Made by a program: the position numbers and the translations under genes. A stretch of 64,000 nt of DNA from Saccharopolyspora erythraea (GTDB lineage Bacteria > Actinomycetota > Actinomycetes > Mycobacteriales > Pseudonocardiaceae), in contig NZ_CP054839.1 of NCBI RefSeq assembly GCF_018141105.1, positions 1,984,001-2,048,000 of the forward strand, read 5' to 3'. Below, piece after piece: positions 26,117-36,027 of this stretch. The stretch's first letter is position 1. Each line of letters opens with the position of its first letter. Under the pieces are notes generated by a model. The model did not search any database and was not told the DNA's origin. It worked only from the letters and a program-made list of their open reading frames with translations.

Positions 26117-28414
26117 TCAGCGGCATTCGAGCCGGACGATGATCGCCTTCGAGACCGGCGTGTTGGACTTCTCGGCCACTGATCCCAGCGGGACCAGCGG
26201 GTTGGCTTCGGGGTAGTAGGCGGCGGCGCAGCCGGGGGCGGTGGGGTAGGCGACGATGCGGAAGCGCTCGGCGCGGCGCTCTTCGACGGTGCCGTCCTCG
26301 GTGGACCATTCGGAGACGAGGTCGACGACGTCGCCGTCGGTGTGACCCAGCGCCGCGATGTCGTCGGGGTGGACCATCACCACCCGGCGGGCGTCCTCGA
26401 TGCCGCGGTAGCGGTCCGACAGGCCGTAGATGGTGGTGTTGTACTGGTCGTGGCTGCGCAGGGTCTGCAGCAGCAGCCGTCCTTCGCCCACGGTGATCGG
26501 CTCGGGAGTGTTGACGGTGAAGTTCGCCTTGCCGGTCGCGGTGGGGAAGCGGCGGGCATCCCGCGGCGGGTGCGGCAGCACGAACCCGTCGGACTCGCGT
26601 ACCCGCTGGTTGTAGTCCTCACAGCCGGGCACCACGTGGGCGATGTGCTCGCGGACGGTGTCGTAGTCGGTCTCGAACTCCTCCCACCGCACTGGATGCT
26701 CCGGTCCGAGCAGGCGGCGGGCCAGGCGGGAGACGATGGCGACCTCGGAGAGCAGGTGCTCGGAGGCCGGTGCCAGCCGGCCGCGGGAAGAGTGCACGAC
26801 CGACATCGAGTCCTCGACGGTGACGAACTGCGGGCCGCCTGCCTGGGTGTCGCGCTCGGTGCGCCCCAGCGTCGGCAGGATCAGCGCGGTGCGGCCGGGC
26901 ACCACGTGGGAGCGGTTGAGTTTGGTCGAGATCTGCACGGTCAGCTCGCATCCGCGCAGCGCCCGTTCGGTGGCGGCGGTGTCGGGGGTGGCGGAGACGA
27001 AGTTGCCGCCCATCCCCACGAACGCCCGCACCCGCCCGGAGCACATGGCCCTGATCGAGTCGACGGTGTCCAGTCCGTGGTGGCGCGGAACCGGGATGGC
27101 GAACTCGGCCTCGAGAGCGGCCAGGAACTTCTCGGGCATCTTCTCCCAGATGCCCATCGTCCGGTCGCCCTGGACGTTGGAGTGCCCGCGCACCGGGCAC
27201 ACCCCGGCCCCCGGCTTGCCGATCATCCCGCGCATCAGCAGCAGGTTGACCACCTCCCGGATGGTGGCCACCGCCTGACGCTGCTGGGTCAGCCCCATCG
27301 CCCAGCAGGCAACCGTCCGCTCGGAGTCGATCACCATCCGCGCGATCCGCTCGACCTGCGCCCGCTCCAACCCCGTCGCGGCCCGCACCTCGTCCCAATC
27401 GAGGTCGGCGGCCTGGGCCCGGAACTCCTCGAAGCCGTGGGTGCAGGACTCGACGAACTCCTGGTCGACCGCACCCTCGGCCAGCACCAGCGCATTGACC
27501 GCCCGGAACAGCGCCAGGTCACCACCGATGCGGATCTGGGCGAACTCGTCGGCCAGCGCCGTGCCGCCGCCGAGGACACCGCGGGCGTTCTGCGGGTTCT
27601 TGAACCGCATCAGGCCGGTCTCCGGCAACGGGTTCACCGCGATGATCCTGCCGCCACGCTGCTTGACCTTCTCCAGCGACGACAACATCCGCGGGTGGTT
27701 GGTGCCCGGGTTCTGCCCGACGACCAACACCAGATCGGATTGCTCGAGATCGGCCAGCGACACCGAGCCCTTGCCGATCCCGATCGTCTCGGTCAACGCC
27801 GCGCCGGAGGACTCGTGGCACATGTTGGAGCAGTCCGGCAGGTTGTTCGTGCCGAAGCCGCGGACCATGAGCTGGTAGAGGAACGCGGCCTCGTTGCTGG
27901 TGCGACCCGAGGTGTAGAAGACGGCCTCATCCGGGCTCTCCAGCCCACGCAACTCGTCGGCGATCACTCCGAAGGCCTCGTCCCAGCCGATCGGCCGGTA
28001 ATGGGTGTCGCCCTCGCGCAGGATCATCGGCTGCGTCAGCCGCCCTTGCTGGCCCAGCCAGTAGTCGGTGCGTTCGGCCAGCTCGGCCACCGGGTGCGCG
28101 GCGAAGAAGTCCGGCCCGACGCGGCGGGTGGTGGCCTCCTCGGCCACCGCCTTCGCGCCGTTCTCGCAGAACTCGGCCAGCTTGCGCCTGTCCCCGTCGG
28201 CCTCGCGGGGGTCGGGCCAGGCACAGCCCGGGCAGTCGAACCCGGCGCGCTGGTTCAGCAGCGGCAGGGTCTTCACCGTCCGGGCCAGGCCCATCTGTTC
28301 CCAGCTGCGCTGCAACGACACCAGCACGCCCTTGACCCCGGCCGCCGCCGGCTTCGGGGCGCCGACCTCCAGGGCCGACTCGTCGATGTCCTGCTCAGGG
28401 GCTCCACGCGACAT
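26117..28414 (-). CDS. FdhF/YdeP-type molybdopterin oxidoreductase
   Basis: 765 residues from ATG 28414 (the open frame extends to 28585 without support). Near the N-terminus it has FDCPGCAWPDP, typical of the FdhF/YdeP family rather than a four-cysteine ferredoxin motif. Then come YTSGRTSNEAAFLYQLMVR, SNMCHESSGAAL, VVGQNPGTNHPRML, GVCPVRGHSNVQGDRTMGI (bis-MGD pocket) and a C-terminal cofactor domain with LRSHDQYNTTIYG. It is predicted to be a cytoplasmic formate dehydrogenase-like or related enzyme. FdhD (8491-9324) would mature it. It diverges from valS with 149 bp between starts. Confidence 0.9.
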   Translation of the reverse strand: MSRGAPEQDIDESALEVGAPKPAAAGVKGVLVSLQRSWEQMGLARTVKTLPLLNQRAGFDCPGCAWPDPREADGDRRKLAEFCENGAKAVAEEATTRRVGPDFFAAHPVAELAERTDYWLGQQGRLTQPMILREGDTHYRPIGWDEAFGVIADELRGLESPDEAVFYTSGRTSNEAAFLYQLMVRGFGTNNLPDCSNMCHESSGAALTETIGIGKGSVSLADLEQSDLVLVVGQNPGTNHPRMLSSLEKVKQRGGRIIAVNPLPETGLMRFKNPQNARGVLGGGTALADEFAQIRIGGDLALFRAVNALVLAEGAVDQEFVESCTHGFEEFRAQAADLDWDEVRAATGLERAQVERIARMVIDSERTVACWAMGLTQQRQAVATIREVVNLLLMRGMIGKPGAGVCPVRGHSNVQGDRTMGIWEKMPEKFLAALEAEFAIPVPRHHGLDTVDSIRAMCSGRVRAFVGMGGNFVSATPDTAATERALRGCELTVQISTKLNRSHVVPGRTALILPTLGRTERDTQAGGPQFVTVEDSMSVVHSSRGRLAPASEHLLSEVAIVSRLARRLLGPEHPVRWEEFETDYDTVREHIAHVVPGCEDYNQRVRESDGFVLPHPPRDARRFPTATGKANFTVNTPEPITVGEGRLLLQTLRSHDQYNTTIYGLSDRYRGIEDARRVVMVHPDDIAALGHTDGDVVDLVSEWSTEDGTVEERRAERFRIVAYPTAPGCAAAYYPEANPLVPLGSVAEKSNTPVSKAIIVRLECR

Positions 28415-28563
28415 GATCCAAAGGGTGCTGCACGCTGCCCCGTGGGGCAACGCCTTACAACCGCACGGCGGACACCGGCGTTGCCCTGGGGTCCGGCGAG
28501 GTCCCCAGCACCGACCCGGGACGGTTGTCAAGGTGAACCTGAGAGCTTCGTACACTCTGCGAT

Positions 28564-31197
28564 GTGACACAGACCCAAGCCGCACAGCCCCGTGAACTTC
28601 CGTCGACCTGGAACCCGGCCGACGTAGAGGCCGAGCTGTACCAGCGCTGGGTAGCCGCCGGGTACTTCACCGCCGACCCGGCCGGTGACAAGCCGCCGTT
28701 CTCGATCGTGATCCCGCCGCCGAACGTCACCGGCAGCCTGCACATCGGACACGCGTTCGAGCACACCCTGATGGACGTCCTCACCCGCCGCAGGCGGATG
28801 CAGGGCTACGACGCGCTGTGGCTGCCCGGCATGGACCACGCCAGCATCGCAGTGCAGGCCATGGTCGAGAAGCAGCTCCGCGACGAGGGCATCGACCACC
28901 GCGAGCTTGGCCGCGAGGGCTTCCTGGACCGGGTGTGGGAGTGGAAGGAGAAGCACGGCGGGGCGATCCTGTCGCAGATGCGCCGCCTCGGCGACAGCGT
29001 CGACTGGACCCGTGAGCGCTTCACCATGGACGACGGCCTGTCCCGCGCCGTCCAGACGATCTTCAAGAAGCTCTACGACGACGGCCTGATCTACCGCGCC
29101 GAGCGGCTGGTCAACTGGTCGCCGGAGATGCGCTCGGCGATCTCCGACATCGAGGTCGAGCACAAGGAGGTCGAGGGCGAGCTGGTCTCCATGCGCTACG
29201 GCCACGGGGACGCCTCGATCGTGGTGGCCACCACCCGGGTCGAGACCATGCTCGGCGACACCGCCGTCGCGGTCCACCCCGACGACGACCGCTACCGGCA
29301 CCTGGTCGGCACCAGCATCGAGCTGCCGCTGACCGGCCGGACGATCCCGATCGTGGCCGACACCCGCGTCGACCCCGAGTTCGGCAGCGGCGCGGTGAAG
29401 GTCACCCCGGCCCACGACCCGAACGACTTCGAGATCGGCCAGCGCCACGACCTGCCGATGCTGACGATCATGGACGAGCGCGGCCGGATCGCCCGCAGCG
29501 GTACCCGCTTCGACGGCATGGACCGGTTCGAGGCGCGGGTCGCGGTCCGCGAGGCGCTGCGCGAAGAGGGCCGGATCGTCGCCGAGAAGCGGCCGTACGT
29601 GCACAGCGTCGGCCACAGCTCGCGGTCCAAGGAGCCGATCGAGCCGCGGCTGTCGCTGCAGTGGTACGTCAAGGTCGGTCCGCTGGCCAAGGCCGCGGGC
29701 GACGCGGTGCGCGACGGCCGGGTCGCGGTGCACCCGCCGGAGATGGCCAAGCGCTACTTCGACTGGGTCGACAACCTGCACGACTGGAACATCTCGCGTC
29801 AGCTGTGGTGGGGCCACCGCATCCCGATCTGGTACGGGCCGGGCGGCGAGGTCGTCTGCGTCGGACCCGACGAGGAGCCGCCCAGCGGCGAGGGCTGGCA
29901 CCAGGACGAGGACGTCCTCGACACCTGGTTCTCCTCGGGCCTGTGGCCGTTCTCGACCATGGGGTGGCCGGACGACACCGAGGACCTGCGCAAGTACTAC
30001 CCGACCAGCGTGCTGGTCACCGGCTACGACATCCTCTTCTTCTGGGTCGCCCGGATGATGATGTTCGGCCTCTACGCGATGGACGGGGTCGAGCCGTTCA
30101 AGGTGATCGCGCTGCACGGGATGGTGCGCGACCCCCACGGCAAGAAGATGTCGAAGTCGGCGGGCAACACCGTCGACCCGCTGGAGTGGATGGACAACTA
30201 CGGCACCGACGCGCTGCGGTTCACGCTGGCGCGCGGCGCCAACCCGGGCGCGGACTCGCCGATCAGCGAGGAGTGGGTCGCGGGCTCGCGCAGCTTCTGC
30301 ACGAAGCTGTTCAACGCCACCAAGTTCGCGATGATGAACGGTGCGCGGGTGCCCGCGGCGCTGCCCGCGCGCGACGAGCTCACCGACGCCGACCGGTGGA
30401 TCCTGGACCGCGCCGACCGCGTCGTGTCCGAAGTGGACGAGCTGCTGGAGGACTTCCAGTTCGCCAAGGCCACCGAGGCCCTCTACCACTTCACGTGGGA
30501 CGAGTTCTGCGACTGGTACCTGGAGCTGTCCAAGGTCCAGCTCGACGAGCAGGGCGACCGGGCGGAACGCACGCGCGACGTGCTCGGCCACGTGCTCGAC
30601 GTGCTGCTGCGGCTGCTGCACCCGACGATCCCGTACATCACCGAGACGCTGTGGACCACGTTGACCGGGCGCGACTCGGTCGTCGTCGCCGAGTGGCCTG
30701 CGCCGGCGGGCCAGCCGGTCGACACCGGTGCTGCCGAGCGGGTCGAGGCCACCCAGAAGCTGATCACCGAGATCCGCCGGTTCCGCTCCGACCAGGGCCT
30801 CAAGCCGGGGCAGCGGGTCGCGGCGAAGCTGGGCGGGGTGAGCGAGCTCGGCCTGGACGGCCACGTGCCCGCGGTGCGGGCGCTGGCCAGGGTCACCGAG
30901 CCCGCCGACGGCTTCACCTCGTCGGCGTCCATCGAGGTCGGCCTGCGCGGCGGCATCGTGACCGTCGAGCTCGACCTCTCCGGGGCGATCGACGTCGTCG
31001 CCGAGCGCAAGCGGCTGACCAAGGACCTCGCGGCGGCCGAGAAGGAGCTCGCGGGCACCGAGAAGAAGCTCGGCAACCCCGCGTTCACCGACAAGGCCCC
31101 GGCCGAGGTGGTCGACAAGATCAAGGTTCGCCGGGACACCGCGCTGGCCGACATCGAGCGCATCAACGCCCGGCTTTCCGCGTTGCCCGAGAGCTGA
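28564..31197 (+). CDS. valS: valyl-tRNA synthetase
   Basis: 877-residue class I synthetase charging tRNA-Val. HIGH motif in [12 protein letters not shown] (~residues 53-64), CP1 editing domain (~200-340), KMSKS in [10 protein letters not shown] (~residue 527), anticodon-binding helical domain, and a C-terminal tRNA-binding coiled coil ([19 protein letters not shown] onward). The start is a GTG at 28564. No ribosome binding site is obvious. Monocistronic, with a terminator after the stop. folC follows 2 kb later; intervening genes interrupt the usual valS-folC adjacency. Confidence 0.98.
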   Translation: MTQTQAAQPRELPSTWNPADVEAELYQRWVAAGYFTADPAGDKPPFSIVIPPPNVTGSLHIGHAFEHTLMDVLTRRRRMQGYDALWLPGMDHASIAVQAMVEKQLRDEGIDHRELGREGFLDRVWEWKEKHGGAILSQMRRLGDSVDWTRERFTMDDGLSRAVQTIFKKLYDDGLIYRAERLVNWSPEMRSAISDIEVEHKEVEGELVSMRYGHGDASIVVATTRVETMLGDTAVAVHPDDDRYRHLVGTSIELPLTGRTIPIVADTRVDPEFGSGAVKVTPAHDPNDFEIGQRHDLPMLTIMDERGRIARSGTRFDGMDRFEARVAVREALREEGRIVAEKRPYVHSVGHSSRSKEPIEPRLSLQWYVKVGPLAKAAGDAVRDGRVAVHPPEMAKRYFDWVDNLHDWNISRQLWWGHRIPIWYGPGGEVVCVGPDEEPPSGEGWHQDEDVLDTWFSSGLWPFSTMGWPDDTEDLRKYYPTSVLVTGYDILFFWVARMMMFGLYAMDGVEPFKVIALHGMVRDPHGKKMSKSAGNTVDPLEWMDNYGTDALRFTLARGANPGADSPISEEWVAGSRSFCTKLFNATKFAMMNGARVPAALPARDELTDADRWILDRADRVVSEVDELLEDFQFAKATEALYHFTWDEFCDWYLELSKVQLDEQGDRAERTRDVLGHVLDVLLRLLHPTIPYITETLWTTLTGRDSVVVAEWPAPAGQPVDTGAAERVEATQKLITEIRRFRSDQGLKPGQRVAAKLGGVSELGLDGHVPAVRALARVTEPADGFTSSASIEVGLRGGIVTVELDLSGAIDVVAERKRLTKDLAAAEKELAGTEKKLGNPAFTDKAPAEVVDKIKVRRDTALADIERINARLSALPES

Positions 31198-31250
31198 TCG
31201 CGGGGCTGGCAGCAGGGTCGTCCGAGGGGCAGATCGCATACCGCACGGGA

Positions 31251-31276
31251 GCGGGTCGTTGTACGCAACGGCCCGC
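31251..31276 (+). terminator. terminator after valS
   Basis: GCGGGTCGTTG (31251-31261) pairs with CAACGGCCCGC (31266-31276), one mismatch, 4-nt loop. It lies about 55 nt beyond the stop. Confidence 0.7.
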
Positions 31277-31516
31277 TTCGGTGTGTCGGGGGAAGCCGGG
31301 GCGTCTGTCACTGCTGGCGCAGCTTGTTCTTCTGCAAGAGTCTGCACTGGCGCTCCCCGCGTCACACCAGAAACTCGCGACACCAGCCGGAAGGCTCGCG
31401 GTCCTACTCTGATTTCACCGAATTCCAGCGGGAAATCGCTGGGCGGTAATGGTTTTCTCCATTCTTCCCACGTGTCTTCCGATGGTGCGTGGGCGAGTTC
31501 CGCGGGGGGTTGAGCG

Positions 31517-31969
31517 ATGCTGATCGAAGTGGACGAACGCAGGACGTGCAGGAGCAGACCCGCGAAGACCGGACCGCGGCTGGTGGGAGTGCTGCTCGCG
31601 GTGCTCGCGCTGGCGGCGACGGTGCTGACCGGCGCGTCGGCCTCCGCAGCGACGACACCGGCGCCGGCGGTGATTCCGGCAGCCGACGGCGGGCCTGCCG
31701 TCGTGGTGGTCAAGATGGTCGACTACCGGCTGTTGCAGCCGGCCTTCCTGCCGCCTGGCACCTACACCTTCAAGGCCTTCAACGCCGGACAGCACCCGCA
31801 CGCGGTGGAGATCGCCGGGCCGGACGTCTCCAACGCGCGCACGGCCGTCGTTCAGTCCGGCGAGGTCACCGAGGTCACCGTGACGCTGCGTCCCGGCGTC
31901 TACGACTTCTGGTGCCCGGTCGGCGACCACCGGCAGATGGGGATGCAGCTCTACGTGAAGGTCGGCTGA
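31517..31969 (+). CDS. secreted cupredoxin (type 1 copper protein)
   Basis: 150 residues. A Sec-type signal peptide (hydrophobic ~22-42, cleavage near ASASAA) is followed by a single plastocyanin-like domain. Type 1 copper ligands are visible: His95 in GQHPHAVEI, Cys133 and His138 in FWCPVGDHRQ and Met143 in MGMQLYV. It is likely an extracytoplasmic electron carrier or copper-binding protein. No oxidase or copper exporter is adjacent. ATG 31517 has only a weak G-run (GGGGGG, ~10 nt) upstream. Confidence 0.9.
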   Translation: MLIEVDERRTCRSRPAKTGPRLVGVLLAVLALAATVLTGASASAATTPAPAVIPAADGGPAVVVVKMVDYRLLQPAFLPPGTYTFKAFNAGQHPHAVEIAGPDVSNARTAVVQSGEVTEVTVTLRPGVYDFWCPVGDHRQMGMQLYVKVG

Positions 31970-31976
31970 CCATCAG

Positions 31977-32005
31977 TCGGCTGACCGGCCATCGGTCACA
32001 GCCGA
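31977..32005. terminator. bidirectional terminator
   Basis: TCGGCTGACCG (31977-31987) pairs with CGGTCACAGCCGA (31993-32005) with a bulge. It lies between the converging cupredoxin and pentapeptide-repeat genes. Confidence 0.65.
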
Positions 32006-32046
32006 GCAGCTGACGGCGCCGGGCCTCCGACGGGAGGTGGACTGAC

Positions 32047-32640
32047 TCACCGCACCTGCAAACCGAGAGCGTGAGCGAGCACGACGGCCTGCGGCGCGTC
32101 GATGACCGCACCCGAAACCTCCGCCGACAGCGGGTCGAGCGCGGTCAGGTCGCTGCCGCGCAGATCGCACCGCGCGAGGCGGGCCCGGTCGAACTGCGCG
32201 CCGGAGAGGTCGCTGTCGGTCAGCGCCGCGTCCCGGCAGTCGGCCGCGGTCAGGTCGGCCTCGCGCATCCGGGCGTCTCGGAAGGAGCTGCGCCGCAGGT
32301 CGGCGTCGGCCAGCGAGACGAACGACCAGTCGCCGCCGAGCACCCGCACCGAGCCCAGCGCCGACCCGCGGAACCGGCTGCCGGTGAGCTTGCAGCCGGT
32401 GAACTCGGCGTCGAAGAAGTCGCAGCGGTCGAACGAGCACCGCAGGAACGCGGTGTCGGTGTGGCGGGAGACGTTGAACCGCACGCCGGTGAACGAGCAC
32501 TCCTCGAAGACCGCGTTGCGGGTCGCGGCCTCGCTCAGATCGCAGTCGTGGAACTCGCACCGGAGGTACGCGCGCCCGACGAGCTCCTCGGCGTAGAGGT
32601 CCTGTCCGCGCAGCACCTCGTCTTCGATCCACTCGGCCAC
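32047..32640 (-). CDS. pentapeptide-repeat protein
   Basis: 197 residues from a GTG at 32640. Nearly the whole length is A(D/N)LXX-type repeats, such as CEFHDCDLSEAATRNAVFEE and ADLRRSSFRDARMREADLTA, which fold into a right-handed quadrilateral beta-helix. Some relatives (MfpA, Qnr, McbG) mimic DNA and protect gyrase, but most members are uncharacterised and resistance should not be assumed. No ribosome binding site precedes the GTG, so the mRNA may be leaderless. The C-terminal ~25 residues are non-repetitive. Confidence 0.88.
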   Translation of the reverse strand: MAEWIEDEVLRGQDLYAEELVGRAYLRCEFHDCDLSEAATRNAVFEECSFTGVRFNVSRHTDTAFLRCSFDRCDFFDAEFTGCKLTGSRFRGSALGSVRVLGGDWSFVSLADADLRRSSFRDARMREADLTAADCRDAALTDSDLSGAQFDRARLARCDLRGSDLTALDPLSAEVSGAVIDAPQAVVLAHALGLQVR

Positions 32641-32679
32641 GAGGCGAGGGTATCCCGGGGGCTGAGGGGTGGCGGCGGG

Positions 32680-32885
32680 CCTGGCGGGTCGCTTTGGGAG
32701 TGGGGGTGCGTGGGATTTCCGGTGGGCGGCTTGGCCTGGCGGGTCGCTTTGAGTGCGGGAGCGCGGGCTTTTCGACGCATCCAGTGGGGCTGGCGGGGCG
32801 CTTTGAGTACGGGAGTGCGTGGGTTCTCGACGAAGTCACCCTGGCCTTGCGGCTTGCGGCGAGCGGGGTTTCTGGGGCGCTCGCC
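32680..32885. repeat. degenerate ~54-bp tandem repeats
   Basis: Three to four diverged units start near 32680, 32735, 32789 and 32840. Each opens with CTGGCGGGTCGCTTT-like sequence followed by GAGTRCGGGAGYGCGKGG. Period is 55, 54 and ~51 bp. Because 54 is divisible by three, the minus strand stays open and reads as Lys/Pro/Arg-rich 18-residue repeats (..LKAPRQP.., ..LKATRQA..). I regard these as intergenic repeats, not a protein. The whole 32641-33240 gap contains no convincing gene. Confidence 0.7.
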
Positions 32886-32993
32886 ACCCCCAGGCCCCGG
32901 CAGGTCTCCGGGATGAAAGCCTTGCTCGCGGGCGGCGGTTCGTTCGGAGCCTGGTTCCCATCCCGCCGACCTCCACAAGGGCTATCAGACCGC

Positions 32994-33050
32994 GTCAAGG
33001 GGGCGGTTTTCGAGGCATCCTGCGGTCGGGAGCGAGGGCGCCCCCTTGAC
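32994..33050. repeat. 12-bp inverted repeat with long loop
   Basis: GTCAAGGGGGCG (32994-33005) and CGCCCCCTTGAC (33039-33050) are perfect inverted copies separated by 33 nt. It lies upstream of folC and next to the tandem-repeat tract. It could be a cruciform, terminator or mobile repeat end. Confidence 0.6.
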
Positions 33051-33240
33051 CCGGCCTGATCGGGCTGGCGCCAGGTCGACGGGATGAGAGCTGAGGCTCC
33101 TCTTTAGGCGGTAGGGCCACCCCTGCCCGGTCGGCCGCTGGGGTCGTGAGGGCCGGGGCAGGTCGGGCTGAAGCCGTCCTCACCTTCCCACGTAGACTTT
33201 GACCTCGACATTCGTCGTCGGGGCACAGGGAGTGAAGGAC

Positions 33241-34608
33241 TTGTCCGACACCGATCCGGGCGCGTTGCAGGAACTGCGCGTCGTGGAGGCCGAGCTCAAC
33301 GAGCGCTGGCCGGAGACCAAGATCGAGCCGTCGCTCGACCGGATCCGCGCGCTCACCGACCTGCTGGCCGAGCCGCAGCACAGCTATCCGGTCGTGCACG
33401 TGGCGGGCACCAACGGCAAGTCCTCGACCTCGCGGATGATCGACGCGCTGCTCGGCCGGATCGGCCTGCGCGTCGGCCGCTACACCAGCCCGCACCTGCA
33501 GCTGGCCACCGAGCGCATCAGCATCGACGGAGGGCCGATCAGCCCCGCCGCCTACGTCGAGGCCTACCGCGACGTCGCGCCGTACGTGTCCATCGTGGAT
33601 TCGCGCAGCGATGTCCCGATGAGCAAGTTCGAGGTGCTGACCGGGATGGCCTTCGCCGCGTTCGCCGACGCCCCGGTGGAGGCGGCGGTGCTGGAGGTCG
33701 GCATGGGCGGCAGCTGGGACGCCACCAACGTCGCCGACGCCCGCATCGCGGTGATCTGCCCGGTCGCCATGGACCACGCCGAGTTCCTCGGCAACGACCT
33801 CGCTGGGATCGCCACGGAGAAGGCCGGGGTCATCAAGCCCGGCTCGGTGGTGGTGATGGCCGCCCAGCAGGCCGAGGCGCAGAAGCCGATCATGGACCGG
33901 ATCGCCGAGGTCGACGCCACGGTGGCCCGCGAGGGCCACGAGTTCGGCGTGCTGTCGCGCACCGTCGCCGTCGGTGGCCAGATGCTGCGGCTGCAGGGGC
34001 TCGGCGGGGTCTACGACGAGATCTTCCTGCCGCTGCACGGCGAACACCAGGCCCGCAACGCCGCGCTCGCGCTGGCCGCGGTCGAGGCGTTCTTCGGTGC
34101 GGGCGCCGAGCACCAGCTCGACGTCGAAGCGGTCCGCGACGCCTTCGCCGGGGTCATCACCCCCGGCCGCCTGGAGCGCGTGCGGGCGGCGCCGTCGGTG
34201 CTGGTGGACGCCGCGCACAACCCGCACGGCGCCCGCGCCCTGGCGGAGGCGCTGAGCTCGGAGTTCTCGTTCCGCCGCCTGGTGGCGGTGGTCGGCGTCC
34301 TCGGCGACAAGGACGTGCGAGGCGTGCTCGCCGAGCTGGAGCCGGTGGTCGAGGAAGTGGTGCTGACCAGGAACTCCTCGCCGCGCGCGATGGACCCCGA
34401 CGAGCTGGCGAGCATCGCCAAGGACATCTTCGGACCCGACCGCATCGTCGTGGAACCCCGGCTCGACGACGCCGTGGAGACCGCGATCCAGATGGCCGAG
34501 GAGACCACCGACCCGAGCGAGTCGGTCTCCGGCGGCGGCGTGGTGATCACCGGGTCCGTGGTGACGGCGGGCGAAGCACGAGCGCTGTTCGGTAAGGAGC
34601 CGGCGTGA
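33241..34608 (+). CDS. folC: folylpolyglutamate / dihydrofolate synthase
   Basis: 455 residues (from TTG 33241). It adds glutamate to folates, and often to dihydropteroate. ATP-binding P-loop GTNGKSSTSRM (~residues 56-66), TSPHLQLATERI, VLEVGMGGSWDATN, DHAEFLG and the ligase C-domain with DAAHNPHGARAL. AGGGAG lies 8 nt before the TTG; GTG 33232 is the alternative start but overlaps that signal. The DUF4233 gene overlaps its stop by 4 bp. Confidence 0.95.
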   Translation: MSDTDPGALQELRVVEAELNERWPETKIEPSLDRIRALTDLLAEPQHSYPVVHVAGTNGKSSTSRMIDALLGRIGLRVGRYTSPHLQLATERISIDGGPISPAAYVEAYRDVAPYVSIVDSRSDVPMSKFEVLTGMAFAAFADAPVEAAVLEVGMGGSWDATNVADARIAVICPVAMDHAEFLGNDLAGIATEKAGVIKPGSVVVMAAQQAEAQKPIMDRIAEVDATVAREGHEFGVLSRTVAVGGQMLRLQGLGGVYDEIFLPLHGEHQARNAALALAAVEAFFGAGAEHQLDVEAVRDAFAGVITPGRLERVRAAPSVLVDAAHNPHGARALAEALSSEFSFRRLVAVVGVLGDKDVRGVLAELEPVVEEVVLTRNSSPRAMDPDELASIAKDIFGPDRIVVEPRLDDAVETAIQMAEETTDPSESVSGGGVVITGSVVTAGEARALFGKEPA

Positions 34609-35117
34609 CCGACGAATCGAGCACCCCGCGCGACGACAACCCCGCCGACGTCGCCTCGGGCGACCGGGCCGGGGACGCCTCGCTGCCGGAGGACCAGTAC
34701 GGCCTGCCGGTGCCGCCGGAAGGCGTGCGCGACCCGTGGAAGGGCCTGCGCGGCATCATGGCAGCCACCCTCATCCTGGAGTTCATCGTCTTCGCGCTCG
34801 CGCTGCCGGTCGTGTGGCAGTTCGCCGGGGGCGTGTCCAGCGCGGGCTTCGTGTTCGTGGCGGTGCTGTCGGTCCTGCTGCTGGTCGCCGGGTTCGTGCA
34901 GCGGCGCAAGTGGGGGCTCGGCTTCGCGCTGGTGTTGCAGGTCGCGCTGGTGGCGTGCTTCTTCGTGCACCCGGCGATCGGGCTGATGGCGCTGGTGTTC
35001 GTGGTCGTCTGGGCCTACATCGTCCACCTCCGGCGAGACGTGGCGAAGCGGATGCGGCACGGCCAGCTCTACGACCAGCTCGGCCACCCGCCCGGCTACC
35101 CGCCGGAGAGGGCCTGA
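34605..35117 (+). CDS. DUF4233 membrane protein
   Basis: 170 residues from a GTG overlapping the folC stop (GTGA). About 50 hydrophilic residues are followed by roughly four membrane segments (GIMAATLILEFIVFALALPV, FVFVAVLSVLLLVAGF, LGFALVLQVALVACFF, IGLMALVFVVVWAYIV) and a short basic tail. DUF4233 genes follow folC in most actinobacteria; the function is unknown. Its last 22 bp overlap the 3' end of the converging LysR gene. Confidence 0.9.
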   Translation: MTDESSTPRDDNPADVASGDRAGDASLPEDQYGLPVPPEGVRDPWKGLRGIMAATLILEFIVFALALPVVWQFAGGVSSAGFVFVAVLSVLLLVAGFVQRRKWGLGFALVLQVALVACFFVHPAIGLMALVFVVVWAYIVHLRRDVAKRMRHGQLYDQLGHPPGYPPERA

Positions 35118-35983
35118 GCCGGGGAACGCTGCGCGACGGCCTCGACCAGGGCGGTGACCGCCGGGTGCCAGGGCCGGCCGGGTGGCCCGGTCAGCACCAG
35201 CTCGCGCGTCACGCGCTGGCGCAGCGGCACCAGCACGAGCCTCGGGTCGAGCATCGCCGCCGCCAGGCCCGGCACGACCGTGACGCCCATGCCTGCGGCG
35301 ACCATGGCCAGCAGCGTGCCCATCTCGCGGATGCGGTGCGCGGGGGCCAGCTGTGCCTTCCCCAGCCGGTAGACCTCGCGCAGGTGCCGTTCGCACCCAC
35401 CGCAGGACAGCAGGAACGGATCGTCGTCGAGGTCGGTGACGTCGATGACGTCCTCGCCCGCGAGCGGGTGGTCGTGCGGTAACAGCGCCTGGAAGACATC
35501 CGAGCCGACGCGCACGCCCTCGCCGCCCGGCGGGTCGACCAGCACCGCCACGTCCACCGCGGCTCCGGCCAGCCAGTCCGCCACCTCGTCGTCCTCGCCC
35601 TCGAAGACGTGGACCGCGAGCCGCGGGTAGTCGTGCCGCCATCCGGTCAGCAGCTCCGGCAGCAAGCCCTGGCAGACCGTCGGCGGCGCGGCCAGCCGCA
35701 GCGTCCCGGTGGGCAGCCCGTCGCGCCGCGCGGCCAGCTCGGCGATCGAGTCGGCCGCCGACACGGCGGTGCGGGCGTGGCAGAGGATGCGCTCGCCGAA
35801 CGCGGTCGGCCGCGGCCTGCCCTGCCGGACCAGCACGCGGCACCCGACGGTGCGCTCCATAGCGGCCACCGCGTGCGAGACCGCCGACTGGCTGATGTCC
35901 AGGGCCTCCGATGCCGCGCCGAAGCCGCCCGCGTCGACCACGGCGAGGAAGGCGCGCAGTTGTGCGAGGTTCACGTTGTTCAT
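35096..35983 (-). CDS. LysR-family regulator of the EamA transporter
   Basis: 295 residues from ATG 35983 with GAGGG 7 nt upstream. The N-terminal helix-turn-helix reads FGAASEALDISQSAVSHAVA (~residues 21-40). The effector domain contains a CGGCERH cysteine pair (~residues 195-201), unusual and possibly metal- or redox-responsive. It diverges from the EamA exporter with a 116-bp spacer holding a likely LysR site, so the exporter is the probable target. Confidence 0.9.
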   Translation of the reverse strand: MNNVNLAQLRAFLAVVDAGGFGAASEALDISQSAVSHAVAAMERTVGCRVLVRQGRPRPTAFGERILCHARTAVSAADSIAELAARRDGLPTGTLRLAAPPTVCQGLLPELLTGWRHDYPRLAVHVFEGEDDEVADWLAGAAVDVAVLVDPPGGEGVRVGSDVFQALLPHDHPLAGEDVIDVTDLDDDPFLLSCGGCERHLREVYRLGKAQLAPAHRIREMGTLLAMVAAGMGVTVVPGLAAAMLDPRLVLVPLRQRVTRELVLTGPPGRPWHPAVTALVEAVAQRSPAQALSGG

Positions 35984-36005
35984 GAGCAACCCTCATCGGT
36001 GGCGC

Positions 36006-36027
36006 GATGAAACTTGTTTGACTCATC
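36006..36027. promoter_or_regulatory. candidate LysR operator
   Basis: GATGA (36006-36010) and TCATC (36023-36027) form an interrupted palindrome in AT-rich DNA (AACTTGTTTGAC) midway between the divergent LysR and EamA genes, as expected for a LysR box. Confidence 0.45.

Noticed and set aside
28440-28563. Possible T-box or attenuator before valS
   Set aside because: A CTGGGG..CCCCAG inverted pair with an 11-nt loop is present, but no specifier, T-box sequence or antiterminator could be recognised.
26342-28567. 741-codon plus-strand frame opposite the molybdopterin oxidoreductase
   Set aside because: His/Arg/Gly-rich antisense shadow without recognisable domains.
28528-31713. 1061-codon open frame on the minus strand opposite valS
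   Set aside because: It is a shadow of valS produced by high GC: low-complexity Arg/Leu/Val/Asp composition, no domain, and valS is unmistakable on the other strand.
32535-32978. Minus-strand ORF with repeated LKAPRQP/LKATRQA segments
   Set aside because: Periodicity comes from ~54-bp DNA repeats; no ribosome binding site, and it overlaps the pentapeptide-repeat gene start. Reported as a repeat.
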